Origin: G942493275 sp942493275 | GTDB taxonomy: Bacteria > Actinomycetota > Coriobacteriia > Anaerosomatales > PHET01 | Direction of reading: 5' to 3' | NCBI GenBank assembly: GCA_942493275.1 | Contig: OW818687.1 | Span: 2,046,001-2,110,000, forward strand | Length of the DNA stretch: 64,000 nucleotides | In this document: positions 16,610 to 25,018 of the stretch, one piece after another | Position numbering within the stretch: position 1 is the first letter of the stretch | How the letters are laid out: every line of letters starts with the position of its first letter | Position numbers and translations under genes: made by a program | Notes under the pieces: generated by a model | The model's input: only the letters and a program-made list of their open reading frames with translations | Database searches by the model: none | Told to the model about the DNA's origin: nothing

Positions 16610-17568
16610 TGACTGCACAGGCGGACGCAGGACCGGCGATTCTCATAGAGGGCGCATCCAAGCGCTTCGAGGGGGCGCCCGGGGGCCGCAAGGATGCGGT
16701 TGTGGACGTGTCACTGTCGGTTTCGCGGGGTGTGATTCACGGACTGCTCGGCCCCAACGGCGCAGGAAAGACCACCACGCTCAAAATGCTGCTCGGGCTC
16801 GTGCGCCCCACGAACGGCCGGTTCGAGATCCTCAGCCGAGACGCCCGCGCCGCTGGTTCGCGCGCCGGCGTGGGCTTCCTTCCCGAGCAGCCCTACTTCC
16901 CGGGTCAACTCACCGCCATCGAGGCGCTGAGGTTCTACGGGGGACTGTCGGGGATGCAGCGGTCCGAGGTGGACGCGCAGGCGCCGGAACTACTCTCCCG
17001 CGTCGGCCTGGAGGGCGACGGCAAGCGCTCGCTCGGCAACTTCAGCCGGGGCATGCTCCAGAGGTTCGGTCTCGCGCAGGCGCTGCTCGGCAACCCGCAG
17101 GTCGTCGTGCTCGACGAGCCGGCTTCGGGGCTCGACCCGGTCGGTCAGCGCGATGTTCGCAGCCTGATGCTCGACTTGCGGGCAAACGGGACGACGGTTT
17201 TGCTCTCTTCGCACCAGCTGTCCGAGGTCGAGGCCGTGTGCGACGAGGTGACGATCCTGAACCGTGGGCTCGTGGCTGCCCGTGGGCACATCGACGACCT
17301 GCTCAACGTCGCGGGTCAGACCGCGGTTCGCGCGCGGGGCGAGGGCGATCTTCCGGCTCAGGTGGCCGCAGTCGTCACGGAAACCGCGTTCTCGGGCGGC
17401 GTGGTGGCCTTCTCGATTCCGGATGATTCGGTCCGGCTGGTGGTTGACGCGCTCGACGATGCCGGCTGGTCAGTCACGTCGATACAGCCCAAACGCGCCT
17501 CTCTCGAGGACTACTTCTCGTCCATGCTCGACTCAACTCCCACCGAGGAGGTGAGCGTCGATGCGTAG
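16606..17568 (+). CDS. ABC transporter ATP-binding protein
   Basis: A 320-residue ATPase of an ABC-2-type exporter. Walker A is GPNGAGKTT (residues 49-57) and Walker B is VVVLDEPASGLDP. The signature is the variant NFSRGMLQR, which departs from LSGGQ but is common in this subgroup. The D-loop and the H-loop (SSHQLSEVE) are intact. A C-terminal domain after residue 230 resembles the DUF4162-like extension of daunorubicin/CcmA-type ATPases. GTG at 16606 and ATG at 16609 are both possible; AAGGAGG lies 10 or 13 bases away. It overlaps the permease gene by eight bases. The substrate is unknown. Confidence 0.93.
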   Translation: MMTAQADAGPAILIEGASKRFEGAPGGRKDAVVDVSLSVSRGVIHGLLGPNGAGKTTTLKMLLGLVRPTNGRFEILSRDARAAGSRAGVGFLPEQPYFPGQLTAIEALRFYGGLSGMQRSEVDAQAPELLSRVGLEGDGKRSLGNFSRGMLQRFGLAQALLGNPQVVVLDEPASGLDPVGQRDVRSLMLDLRANGTTVLLSSHQLSEVEAVCDEVTILNRGLVAARGHIDDLLNVAGQTAVRARGEGDLPAQVAAVVTETAFSGGVVAFSIPDDSVRLVVDALDDAGWSVTSIQPKRASLEDYFSSMLDSTPTEEVSVDA

Positions 17569-18292
17569 TGTCCTCACCATCGCCAAGGCGGTCTTGATCG
17601 ATGCGGTTCGTCGCAAGGTCGTGTGGGTCGTGGGGCTTTTCGCCGCCATCCTGGCAGCCGCCGCGCCGGTGCTCCCGAGCTTTGGCCAAGGGGTCGCGGG
17701 GGCGGTGTTTCGCGAGGTGTCACTGGCTCTGATGTTCGTCACCGCCTTCGTGGTCGCGGTCGTGCTTGCATCGACGCGGATCCCGGCGGAGGTCGAGCGG
17801 CGCACGGTGTTCGCGGTGCTCGCTCGCGACGTTCGCAGGTGGCAGTACGTGGCGGGAACCTGGCTCGGAATGTTCGCGGTGGTAGGCATCGTGCTGCTCG
17901 GCTTCACGGCAGCAGCCATCGTAGCGGGCGCAGTGGTCTACCAAGAGGCGATGCTGCTGTTGCTAGAAGGCGCGCTCGCGGTGTGGCTGGAGATGGGCGT
18001 CGTCATGGCGCTCACGCTCATGATGTCCACGCGTTTCGGGCCGGTGACGTCGGTCATGGGCTCGTTCGTGTTCGTGTTCGTCGGCCACTCCATCGGCGGG
18101 CTAGTCGCCGGCGAAAGCGGAGTGACGCCCTGGTACGTGCCGTCGCTCGACCTCTTCAACGTGATCAACCCCGTCGCCCACGGGTCCGGCTACCCACCCG
18201 TGTACGCACTGTCGATGATTGCGGCGTTCGCGGCCTGGGTCGCCCTGCTGCTTCTGGCGGCGGGTGCCCTGTTCGAGAGCAGGGATCTGTGA
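17561..18292 (+). CDS. ABC-2-type exporter permease
   Basis: A 243-residue membrane protein with about six hydrophobic helices, the partner of the overlapping ATPase. It begins with an amphipathic stretch (SVLTIAKAVLIDAVRRKV), a hallmark of ABC-2 permeases. The conserved cytoplasmic loop STRIPAEVERRTVFAVLARDVRRW is visible after the second helix. GAGGAGGTG precedes the ATG. Its stop overlaps the start of the following small membrane-protein gene by one base, so the three genes probably form one unit. Confidence 0.88.
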   Translation: MRSVLTIAKAVLIDAVRRKVVWVVGLFAAILAAAAPVLPSFGQGVAGAVFREVSLALMFVTAFVVAVVLASTRIPAEVERRTVFAVLARDVRRWQYVAGTWLGMFAVVGIVLLGFTAAAIVAGAVVYQEAMLLLLEGALAVWLEMGVVMALTLMMSTRFGPVTSVMGSFVFVFVGHSIGGLVAGESGVTPWYVPSLDLFNVINPVAHGSGYPPVYALSMIAAFAAWVALLLLAAGALFESRDL

Positions 18293-18975
18293 TGCAGGGC
18301 GCGCGCGGCGACATGCGGCTTGTCGCGGCCGCGATCGGATTCGTGCTCGTCATCGTCGCGGCGCAGGGTCTCGCGACCGTCTCTTATCCCGCGGCTGATC
18401 GCGCCGACGCCGGCGCGGTCCTCGGCAGGACCGGTTTTGCGTATCTGACCACGCTTCGCACGTTCGGCGCGGCGGTGCTGTGGAACCGGCTCGAACCGCA
18501 GTTCCACGACTACTACCAGGACACGAAGCTGGTCGAGCAGCAGCATCTCTTGCCGACGCTCGCGGTGGTTCAGGCGCTCGATCCGCAGTTCCAGCAGGCC
18601 TACTACCTGAGCTCCTTCGTCGTGTTCATGAGAGGTGACGAGAAGACGGGCCTCGCCATCGCGCACGAGGGGGTCGAGAACAACCCCCGCAGCGGCTTCA
18701 TGCGTGCTAACCTCGCCCAGCTGTTGCTCCTCCAAGACAAGAAGGCCAACATGGCTGAGGTCTTGGAGAATGCCGAGTTCGGGCTCAGGGAAGATGCGGA
18801 GTACGCGGACGCGGACGAGCAGTTCGAGAGCTGGGCGATCTTCAGGGATGCCTACGCACTGAGCGGCGATCAAGCCATGGCCGACCGTATCCAATCTGTG
18901 CTCGATCAGATGAAGGCGGACGGATACGGTCTTGGCGACCATGACCACGATGGCGACGGAGAGCAGGACCACTAG
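18292..18975 (+). CDS. Membrane-anchored helical repeat (TPR-like) protein of unknown function
   Basis: A 227-residue protein that I do not recognise as a named family. It has one N-terminal membrane helix (LVAAAIGFVLVIVAAQGLAT), then a mostly helical domain. LPTLAVVQALDPQFQQAYYL and IAHEGVENNPRSGFMRANLA look like degenerate tetratricopeptide helices. The C-terminus is His/Asp-rich (GDHDHDGDGEQDH) and could bind metal. It starts inside the permease stop codon, which ties it to the ABC exporter. A scaffold or substrate-binding partner for that exporter is a plausible but unproven role. Confidence 0.75.
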   Translation: MQGARGDMRLVAAAIGFVLVIVAAQGLATVSYPAADRADAGAVLGRTGFAYLTTLRTFGAAVLWNRLEPQFHDYYQDTKLVEQQHLLPTLAVVQALDPQFQQAYYLSSFVVFMRGDEKTGLAIAHEGVENNPRSGFMRANLAQLLLLQDKKANMAEVLENAEFGLREDAEYADADEQFESWAIFRDAYALSGDQAMADRIQSVLDQMKADGYGLGDHDHDGDGEQDH

Positions 18976-18978
18976 CCT

Positions 18979-19473
18979 ATGAGAGCGCTGCAGCCGACGG
19001 ACTACCTGACCGGGATTCACGCCATAGACCTCGACCAGCTTCGAGCATCCGGAATAGACACGCTCCTCATCGACCTCGACAACACGCTCCTTCCGAGGAA
19101 CTCAGGCGAGGTCCCCGAATCGCTTCGGACCTGGGCGTCGCAAGTCAAATCACAGGGCTTCAAGGTGTGCATCGTGTCCAACAACTGGCACGAGCGCGTG
19201 GGCGGAGTCGCTGCCGACATCGGGTTCGAGCTGGTCGCCAAAGCGATCAAGCCTCTGCCGTTCGCGTTCAAGAAGGCGCTCACCAAGATGGGCTCGACCC
19301 GTGAGCAGGCAGCCATCGTCGGCGACCAGATATTCACGGATGTGCTCGGGGGCAAGCTTTTGGGCATCAGGACCGTGCTCGTTGTGCCGATGACTTCATC
19401 AGACCTGCCTCACACGTTGTTCCTCAGGAGGATCGAACGCGTGGTGCTGGCAGGCCGGGAGCCGGTTGCGTAG
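18979..19473 (+). CDS. YqeG family HAD IIIA-type phosphatase
   Basis: A 164-residue HAD-superfamily protein. Motif I is LLIDLDNTLLP (DxDxT-type nucleophile region), motif II is IVSNN, motif III uses the Lys in KAIKPLPFAFKKAL, and motif IV is VGDQIFTDVLGG. This is the YqeG group, which in Bacillus lies beside yqeH and aroE. Here too it immediately precedes aroE. Phosphatidylglycerophosphate phosphatase activity is known for some relatives; the substrate here is not determined. It starts three bases after the preceding stop. Confidence 0.9.
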   Translation: MRALQPTDYLTGIHAIDLDQLRASGIDTLLIDLDNTLLPRNSGEVPESLRTWASQVKSQGFKVCIVSNNWHERVGGVAADIGFELVAKAIKPLPFAFKKALTKMGSTREQAAIVGDQIFTDVLGGKLLGIRTVLVVPMTSSDLPHTLFLRRIERVVLAGREPVA

Positions 19474-19518
19474 ACTCGGCTCATCGCAAAAGAGACTCGC
19501 ACTCAGGAACGAGGGCAC

Positions 19519-20406
19519 ATGCGCGAAGTCAGCGGGACCACCAAGCTTGCCGGGGTCATCGGACACCCGGTCACCCGGTCGCTCTCGCCGGCGATGCACA
19601 ATGCGGTATACGACCGACTTCAGCTCGACTGGGTCTACGTCCCGCTCGACGTTCCCGATGAGACCGGCCTTCGCAGGCTTGTGGCCGCGATGCGGTCAAT
19701 GAGATTCGTCGGATTCAACGTCACCATGCCGTACAAGCAGGCGATGGTCGAGCTGTGCGACGAGGTGGCCATGGCCGCGAGCATGGCAGGGGCGATCAAC
19801 ACCGTGCACTGTGTCGACGGTCGTCTGGTCGGCTACAACACCGATGGCAGGGGCCTTCTTGAGGCGCTTGAGCTCGGCGCGGAGATGAGTGTCGCCGGCA
19901 AGAAGGTCGTGCTGCTGGGGGCTGGCGGTGCCGCGGGGGGCGCGGTCGTCGCGTTCATCCTGGCACGCGCGGCGAGCGTGACGGTTGTAAACCGAAACGG
20001 CGATCATGCCGAAGAACTACTTGAGCGAGTCGGCCCGCACATGGGGGCGGTCCAGGCTCGTTGGATGTCGTATGCTGATGCTGAGCAGGCGGTGCGCGAA
20101 GCGGACCTGATAGTCAATGCGACACCCGTCGGTATGCAGGCTGGCGATCCCAGCCCGGTGCCGATGTCCTGGTTGGGGCCGGGACAGGTCGTGTTCGACA
20201 TGGTCTACGGCACTCCTGAGCCCACGGCGCTTGTGAGGGAGGCTCAAGCGGCGGGGGCGACAGCGCTCGATGGTCTCGGCATGCTCGTGTGCCAAGGTGC
20301 CATGGCGGTCGACATCTGGAATGACAGCAAACAAGTCCGCACGCCGCGAGATGTGATGCGCGCGGCAGCTGAGGCCGCACTCGCGGCCAGGAATGCCTGT
20401 GGCTAG
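19519..20406 (+). CDS. aroE: Shikimate dehydrogenase (NADP+)
   Basis: Reduces 3-dehydroshikimate to shikimate; 295 residues. Substrate-binding motifs GHPVTRSLSPAMHNA and NVTMPYKQA (catalytic Lys) and the catalytic Asp in GYNTDGRG are intact. The Rossmann loop is LLGAGGAAGGAV, and NATPVGM is conserved. GAGGGCAC precedes the ATG. The rest of the pathway (aroC, aroK, aroB, aroQ) is about 18 kb downstream, separated by the type IV pilus locus. pilB starts nine bases after the stop, so aroE and the first pilus gene are probably co-transcribed. Confidence 0.96.
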   Translation: MREVSGTTKLAGVIGHPVTRSLSPAMHNAVYDRLQLDWVYVPLDVPDETGLRRLVAAMRSMRFVGFNVTMPYKQAMVELCDEVAMAASMAGAINTVHCVDGRLVGYNTDGRGLLEALELGAEMSVAGKKVVLLGAGGAAGGAVVAFILARAASVTVVNRNGDHAEELLERVGPHMGAVQARWMSYADAEQAVREADLIVNATPVGMQAGDPSPVPMSWLGPGQVVFDMVYGTPEPTALVREAQAAGATALDGLGMLVCQGAMAVDIWNDSKQVRTPRDVMRAAAEAALAARNACG

Positions 20407-20415
20407 GAAGGGTCG

Positions 20416-22086
20416 ATGACGGCAGCGACGACGCAGAGGCTCGGACGGATGCTTGTCCGGGCCGGAGTCATCAGTGACGAGCAGCTCAGCGAGGCGGTCT
20501 CGCGGGCTGCCGGACGCTCGCTGCCCGTAGTCCTCGATGAGCTCGGGTACGCGACGGAGAACCGCGTCGCTCAGGCGGTCGCGGAGCAGATGGGCCTCGT
20601 CTTCGTCGACATCGGATCCTACGACCTCGACCCGCATGCCGCGACTCTGGTCACCACCGAGATGATGCGCAAGTATCTGGTGCTGCCCATCAAGGTCGAG
20701 GACGAGGAGCTCGTAGTCGCGATGGCCGACCCGGCCAACATTTTCGCGATGGACGACCTCCACATCGTCACGCGCAAAGACATCCGGCCGGTGGTCGCCG
20801 CCGAAAGCGATCTGCTGGCCGCGATTGATCGGTTCTCGGCGAATCAGACCAACGTCAACGAGATGCTCGACGACTTCGAGGATTCGATCGCCGGCATCGA
20901 GGTCGTCGAGGACGCCGGGGAGGGTGACGAATCCGGAGTCGCGAAGCTGCTGAACCAGATCATCACGGATGCGATCCGCCAGGGAGCTGGTGACGTCTAC
21001 ATCGAGTCGCTCGAGACCGAGATGCGGGTCAGGTTCCGCGTCGACGGCGTGTGCCAGCAGGTCCTCACGATGCCAAAGAAGATCCAGCGCCAACTGATCA
21101 GCCGCCTGAAGATCCAGTCAGGCATGGACATAGCCGAGCGCCGGATTCCGCAAGACGGTCGATTCGGCGTGGTCCTCGACGGCAAAGGTGTCGACTTCCG
21201 CGTCGCGACATTGCCGCTCGTCTACGGCGAGCTCGCGGTTCTGCGATTGCTTCGCAAGGACTCGATCATGATGTCGCTGAAGGACCTCGGTTTCCTGCAG
21301 TACAACATGGATCGGCTTCTGGAGGCGTTGCGCCTGCCGTACGGCGCGATCCTGGTAACCGGTCCTACCGGCTCAGGTAAGTCGACCACGCTGTATGCGG
21401 CAATCAACGAGACCAACGACCCAAAGTCCAACCTCATCACGGTCGAGGACCCGGTCGAGTACCGCTTGGCGGGACTCTCGCAGGTCCACGTCAACGAGAA
21501 GGCGGGACTTACGTTCGCCGCCGCGCTCCGCTCGATTCTTCGTCAGGACCCCGACAAGGTCATGATCGGTGAGATTCGTGACCGCGAGACGGGCACCATC
21601 GCGATCGAGGCCGCCCTCACCGGCCACCTCGTGCTCTCGACCCTTCACACCAACGACGCCCCCTCGGCGATCACCCGTCTCACGGAGATGGGCATCGAGC
21701 CGTTCCTCACCGCCTCGGCAGTCACCCTCGTGCTCGCCCAGCGCCTCGCGCGGCGCCTGTGTCCGGAGTGCAAGGAGCCGTTTACTCCCGAGGAGAGCGC
21801 GCTGCAGCGAATCGGTTTCCCGTACACGCCGGGTGAGCCGTTGAAGCTGTATCGCGCCGTGGGCTGCAAGAAGTGCAACGGCATCGGCTACAAGGGCCGC
21901 ATGGGCATTCACGAGGTCATGACGATGTCCGAGAAGCTCGAGCGGCTGACTGTCGAGCATGCTTCGGCTGACGCCCTGATGCGCACCTCCATCGAAGAGG
22001 GGATGCTCACGCTCCGAGACGACGGCTTCTCGAAGGTGAAGCTGGGACAGACGTCGATCGAGGAGATTCTGCGCGTCGTCGTGTGA
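20416..22086 (+). CDS. pilB: Type IV pilus assembly ATPase PilB, copy 1
   Basis: A 556-residue hexameric GspE/PulE-family ATPase that powers pilus extension. The N-terminal MshEN-type domain begins RLGRMLVRAGVISDEQL; the second half-repeat is degenerate (LPVVLDELGY where RLGxxLVxxGY is expected). The ATPase core has Walker A GPTGSGKST (from residue 316), the Asp box TVEDPVEY, Walker B VMIGEIRDRET and a His box TGHLVLSTLHTN. A tetracysteine zinc motif is formed by CPEC and CKKCNG. The usual ASDIHIEP motif has drifted to AGDVYIES. A second full-length PilB lies at 26.9-28.6 kb. The length rules out PilT, which lacks the N-domain. Confidence 0.93.
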   Translation: MTAATTQRLGRMLVRAGVISDEQLSEAVSRAAGRSLPVVLDELGYATENRVAQAVAEQMGLVFVDIGSYDLDPHAATLVTTEMMRKYLVLPIKVEDEELVVAMADPANIFAMDDLHIVTRKDIRPVVAAESDLLAAIDRFSANQTNVNEMLDDFEDSIAGIEVVEDAGEGDESGVAKLLNQIITDAIRQGAGDVYIESLETEMRVRFRVDGVCQQVLTMPKKIQRQLISRLKIQSGMDIAERRIPQDGRFGVVLDGKGVDFRVATLPLVYGELAVLRLLRKDSIMMSLKDLGFLQYNMDRLLEALRLPYGAILVTGPTGSGKSTTLYAAINETNDPKSNLITVEDPVEYRLAGLSQVHVNEKAGLTFAAALRSILRQDPDKVMIGEIRDRETGTIAIEAALTGHLVLSTLHTNDAPSAITRLTEMGIEPFLTASAVTLVLAQRLARRLCPECKEPFTPEESALQRIGFPYTPGEPLKLYRAVGCKKCNGIGYKGRMGIHEVMTMSEKLERLTVEHASADALMRTSIEEGMLTLRDDGFSKVKLGQTSIEEILRVVV

Positions 22087-22116
22087 TGTCACGCACGTGA
22101 TTTTGTCGGCGTGACA
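22087..22116. other. Inverted repeat after pilB copy 1
   Basis: TGTCACGC (22087-22094) and GCGTGACA (22109-22116) are perfect complements separated by 14 bases. The repeat starts at the stop codon of pilB. It could be a weak, T-tract-less terminator for the aroE-pilB unit or a dyad operator. Sequence alone does not decide. Confidence 0.45.
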
Positions 22117-22170
22117 CCACCATCACCCCTGCTAGGTTGTATCGGGGGAATCGTCGTGAGAGTATGAAAA

Positions 22171-22244
22171 CACCCTCCGAAAGGTGGGTCTGGCGAAGCG
22201 CGCCCATAGGCGGCGCGAGGGGAATTCGGAGCCTGCGGGAGGTG
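22171..22244 (+). promoter_or_regulatory. Possible structured leader of the roadblock-DUF4388-GTPase operon
   Basis: Upstream of the roadblock gene, CTCCGAA (22175-22181) pairs perfectly with TTCGGAG (22225-22231). The flanking CACC (22171-22174) can pair with GGTG (22241-22244). Inside, CGCC-CATA-GGCG forms a hairpin. The outer stem would cover the SD sequence GGGAGG (22237-22242), so the fold could limit translation. No known riboswitch consensus was recognised; in particular the GEMM c-di-GMP core is not matched. Confidence 0.3.
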
Positions 22245-22251
22245 CTTCTGG

Positions 22252-22872
22252 ATGGCAGACAACGCGTTCGGCGACTTCTTCTTGAGCGACGTGGATGACG
22301 AGCTCTTGGAAGAGGATGAGGACCTCATCGCGGCACCCGTGGTGGTTCCCGGTCAGCAGCCGTCCGTGCAGCCGGCACCGCCGGTCGCTCCTCCGGTGGC
22401 GGCGCCTCAGCCCGTTGCTCCGGTAGTACCGGCGGCACCGGCTCCGGTCGCGCAGCAGCCGGCACCTGCACCTGCACCTGCGCCTGTCGCGCAGGTGCGG
22501 CAGGCCACTCGCGAAGAGCGTCTCGCGGCTGCGCTGAACCAGCTCATGCAGGAGAGCCAGGAGATCCAGGCTGCCGCGCTGGTGTCACTTGATGGGTTCA
22601 CCATGGCGTCCGCACTTCCCGAGGGTATGCAGGAGGATCGGGTGGGCGCGATGTCCGCGGCGATTCTCGGCCTCGGCGAAAGGGCCGCTGCGGAACTCGG
22701 TCGAGGTTCGCTCTCGCAGGTGTTCATCGAAGGCGATGATGGCTATGTGATGCTCATCGCCGCAGGTCAGCGCGGTGTCCTCACCTGCCTGGCTGACTCG
22801 GAGGCCAAGCTCGGCCTCGTGCTCTATGACATGCGCGCCGCTGCCGACATCATCGCCGACATCCTCGGCTAG
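22252..22872 (+). CDS. Roadblock/LC7 domain protein with Pro/Ala-rich linker
   Basis: A 206-residue cytoplasmic protein. Residues 1-28 are acidic (FFLSDVDDELLEEDEDL), about 29-80 form a low-complexity Pro/Ala/Val linker, and about 85-206 form a Roadblock/LC7 domain (LNQLMQESQEIQAAALVSLDGFTMAS through SEAKLGLVLYDMRAAADII). Roadblock proteins such as MglB act as GTPase-activating or exchange partners of small Ras-like GTPases. A Ras-like GTPase is encoded two genes downstream, with a DUF4388 gene between. GGGAGG lies 9 bases before the ATG. The acidic tail plus long linker is unlike the short MglB and may serve as a docking arm. Confidence 0.88.
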   Translation: MADNAFGDFFLSDVDDELLEEDEDLIAAPVVVPGQQPSVQPAPPVAPPVAAPQPVAPVVPAAPAPVAQQPAPAPAPAPVAQVRQATREERLAAALNQLMQESQEIQAAALVSLDGFTMASALPEGMQEDRVGAMSAAILGLGERAAAELGRGSLSQVFIEGDDGYVMLIAAGQRGVLTCLADSEAKLGLVLYDMRAAADIIADILG

Positions 22873-22913
22873 TCGCCCGCAGCGCTTTAGACTCTGACAG
22901 GACGGACTGCTCG

Positions 22914-25007
22914 ATGGCGTTGAGGGGCAACCTCAAGGACTTCAGTTTGCCGGACGTCTTCCAACTGGTGACGTTCAGCAAGAAGACCGGCGTGCTTCGC
23001 ATCACGCGCGAAGACGACGCCCAGGGCAGCGTGTGGTTCCGTGACGGCGAGGTGTTCTTCGCGCAGTCGAACTGGCACCACGAGCCGCTCGGAGAGAGGC
23101 TCGTCAAGGGCCAGCGCATCACTGCGCAAGCGCTCAAGAAGGCGCTGCAGGTCAGGTCCTCGGAAGGGGAGTCCGGGCGACGCCTCGGGCAGATCCTCGT
23201 GGACGAGGGCTACATCAGCGACAAGGTCCTCGAGTCGTTCGTGCAGGACCAGATCCAGGACACCATTTTCGATCTCATGCGGTGGGACGAGGGCGACTTC
23301 GACTTCGAGGCCATGCCCGAGGTGGTTGATGAGGATATCGGTCTCACCGTCTCGATCGAGAACGTCGTCATGGAGGGTAGCCGACGGCTCGAAGAGTGGA
23401 ACCGCATCCGCAAGAAGATCCCGTCGATGGACGTGGTCTTTAAGATGGCGACCGCTCCGGGTGAAGGCACCTTCGAGATATCCCTCAAACCCATCGAGTG
23501 GCAGCTGCTGCTGCTCGTGGACTCGACGCGCAGCGTCGCCGATCTCGCGCGCGAGACCGGACGCACTGACTTCGAGGTCGCGCGTATCATCTACGGGCTC
23601 TTCTCCGCCGGACTCCTCGAGTTCGCGACCGACGAGGAGATCGAGCACGGTCGGGTGGAGCGCGCCGAGCGTGAGGCGAAGCTCGCCGAGCTCGAGAAGG
23701 AGCGCCGCGCCGCTGACGAGGCCGCTCGTAAGGCCGAACTCGAGCGCGAGGCCAAACTCGCCGAGGAGGCCGAACGCAGGCGCACGGCGGAAGAGGAGAG
23801 CCGGGCGGCTCGTCAGAAGGAAGAGCAGGCCGCATCCGATCAAGCTGAGGCCGAGCGCAAGGCTGCCGCGATGGCGGCCGAGCCCGCAGAGCCGGTCGAG
23901 GAGCCTTCGTTCCTTGGCGGAGGAGCTGCTGCGCCGACCGCTGAGGACGAAGCGGTCCTCGAGGCGTTCATGGGCGCCGTTCTCGAACAGCCCAAGCCCG
24001 AGCCGGTTGTTCCCGCGCCCGAGCCTGTCGTTCCGGTCGAGCCCTACGTGCCGGCCGAGGAGCCCGCATTCATGGGCGTCGAGCACGCCGAGGAGGACGA
24101 TCTCGCCGGCGTCTCGGTGACGTCGGTGGAGGACCTGCTCGGCATCACCGTCGCGCCGCCGGTGCCGGCGCCGGAGCCGGTGGTCGAACCCGAGCCGGAG
24201 CCCGAGCCCGAGCCGGAGCCGGAGCCCGAGCCGATGGTGGAGCCGGAGCCGGAGCCCGAGCCGGTGCTCGAGCCCGAGCCCGAACCGGAGCCGATGGTGG
24301 AGCCCGAGCCGGAGCCCGAGCTGATGCTGACGCACGAGTTCGAGCTTGCTGACATCGCTGCGTCGCTCGAGCCGTCATCCGCGACTCCCGACTTCGAGCG
24401 CGACCTGATGGCTCTCGGTCTGGGCGAGCTCCCGTCCGACCTCTTTGGTGAGGCACCGCCTGCTGCGCCCATCACCGAGGAGCAGCTCATCGTGGAGCCG
24501 ATGTCGGTGACCGAAGATGAGTCCGCTCAGCCAATCGAGCTCGAGGACATCGCAGAGCTCCAGGCGAGCCTTGAGCTCCCCGCTGAGGTTCCGCCCATCT
24601 CCGAGACGCCCGTCGAGCCCGAGGAGGTGCCTGACTTCTCGGCGCTTCTCGAATCACTCGACATCGACGCGATCGAAGAGCCGGCCGAGGAGCCGGCCGC
24701 GGTGGTCGAGACGACTCCCGAGGAAGCGGGCTTCGACGTCGACTTGCTCCTGGAGGAAGAGGTCGTCTCCCAGGGCGGCGGCGTCATCTCAACGGACGCG
24801 TTTCTCGATGACATCTCCATGAGCGACATGGGGTTTGGTGGAGGCATGGCCGGCGAGCTCTCAGCGCTCACCGGCTTCGATCGCCCGACGCGTCCGCAGG
24901 CCAACGTCAACAAGATCCCTGAGGCGGGAAGCGCGGTAATCAGGCGTGACGCTCGTGTCGACAAGGACACGTTGCTCAAGATCATCGACGGCATCCAGAA
25001 GCTGTGA
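22914..25007 (+). CDS. DUF4388 domain protein with coiled coil and Pro-Glu repeats
   Basis: A 697-residue cytoplasmic protein. Residues 1-235 are a DUF4388 (PATAN-like) module: LRGNLKDFSLPDVFQLVTFS, GVLRI, VWFRDGEVFFAQ, then LGQILVDEGYISDKVLESFV and a winged-helix-like end IYGLFSAGLLEFA. About 240-325 is an Ala/Glu/Lys/Arg-rich predicted coiled coil. About 417-470 is a PEPEP repeat tract, followed by acidic low-complexity sequence and a basic C-terminal peptide (IRRDARVDKDTLLKIIDGIQ). DUF4388 proteins accompany gliding and GTPase systems in Myxococcus, Deinococcus-Thermus and related phyla. Its place between a roadblock gene and a GTPase gene suggests a scaffold of that switch. SD is weak. 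Confidence 0.87.
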   Translation: MALRGNLKDFSLPDVFQLVTFSKKTGVLRITREDDAQGSVWFRDGEVFFAQSNWHHEPLGERLVKGQRITAQALKKALQVRSSEGESGRRLGQILVDEGYISDKVLESFVQDQIQDTIFDLMRWDEGDFDFEAMPEVVDEDIGLTVSIENVVMEGSRRLEEWNRIRKKIPSMDVVFKMATAPGEGTFEISLKPIEWQLLLLVDSTRSVADLARETGRTDFEVARIIYGLFSAGLLEFATDEEIEHGRVERAEREAKLAELEKERRAADEAARKAELEREAKLAEEAERRRTAEEESRAARQKEEQAASDQAEAERKAAAMAAEPAEPVEEPSFLGGGAAAPTAEDEAVLEAFMGAVLEQPKPEPVVPAPEPVVPVEPYVPAEEPAFMGVEHAEEDDLAGVSVTSVEDLLGITVAPPVPAPEPVVEPEPEPEPEPEPEPEPMVEPEPEPEPVLEPEPEPEPMVEPEPEPELMLTHEFELADIAASLEPSSATPDFERDLMALGLGELPSDLFGEAPPAAPITEEQLIVEPMSVTEDESAQPIELEDIAELQASLELPAEVPPISETPVEPEEVPDFSALLESLDIDAIEEPAEEPAAVVETTPEEAGFDVDLLLEEEVVSQGGGVISTDAFLDDISMSDMGFGGGMAGELSALTGFDRPTRPQANVNKIPEAGSAVIRRDARVDKDTLLKIIDGIQKL
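24169..24321 (+). repeat. Pro-Glu coding repeat in the DUF4388 gene
   Basis: Degenerate tandem copies of GAGCCGGAGCCC encode (Pro-Glu)n blocks interrupted by PMVE, PVLE and PMVE. Pro-Glu tracts form stiff extended spacers in proteins such as TonB. Copy number is probably variable between strains. Confidence 0.85.
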
Positions 25008-25018
25008 GGTAGCGCCGA

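Noticed and set aside
22160..22251. GEMM-type c-di-GMP riboswitch before the roadblock gene
   Set aside because: A CCGAAAGG hairpin superficially resembles the aptamer, but the conserved CACGCA, GCAAACC and GACGCAAAGCC segments are missing.
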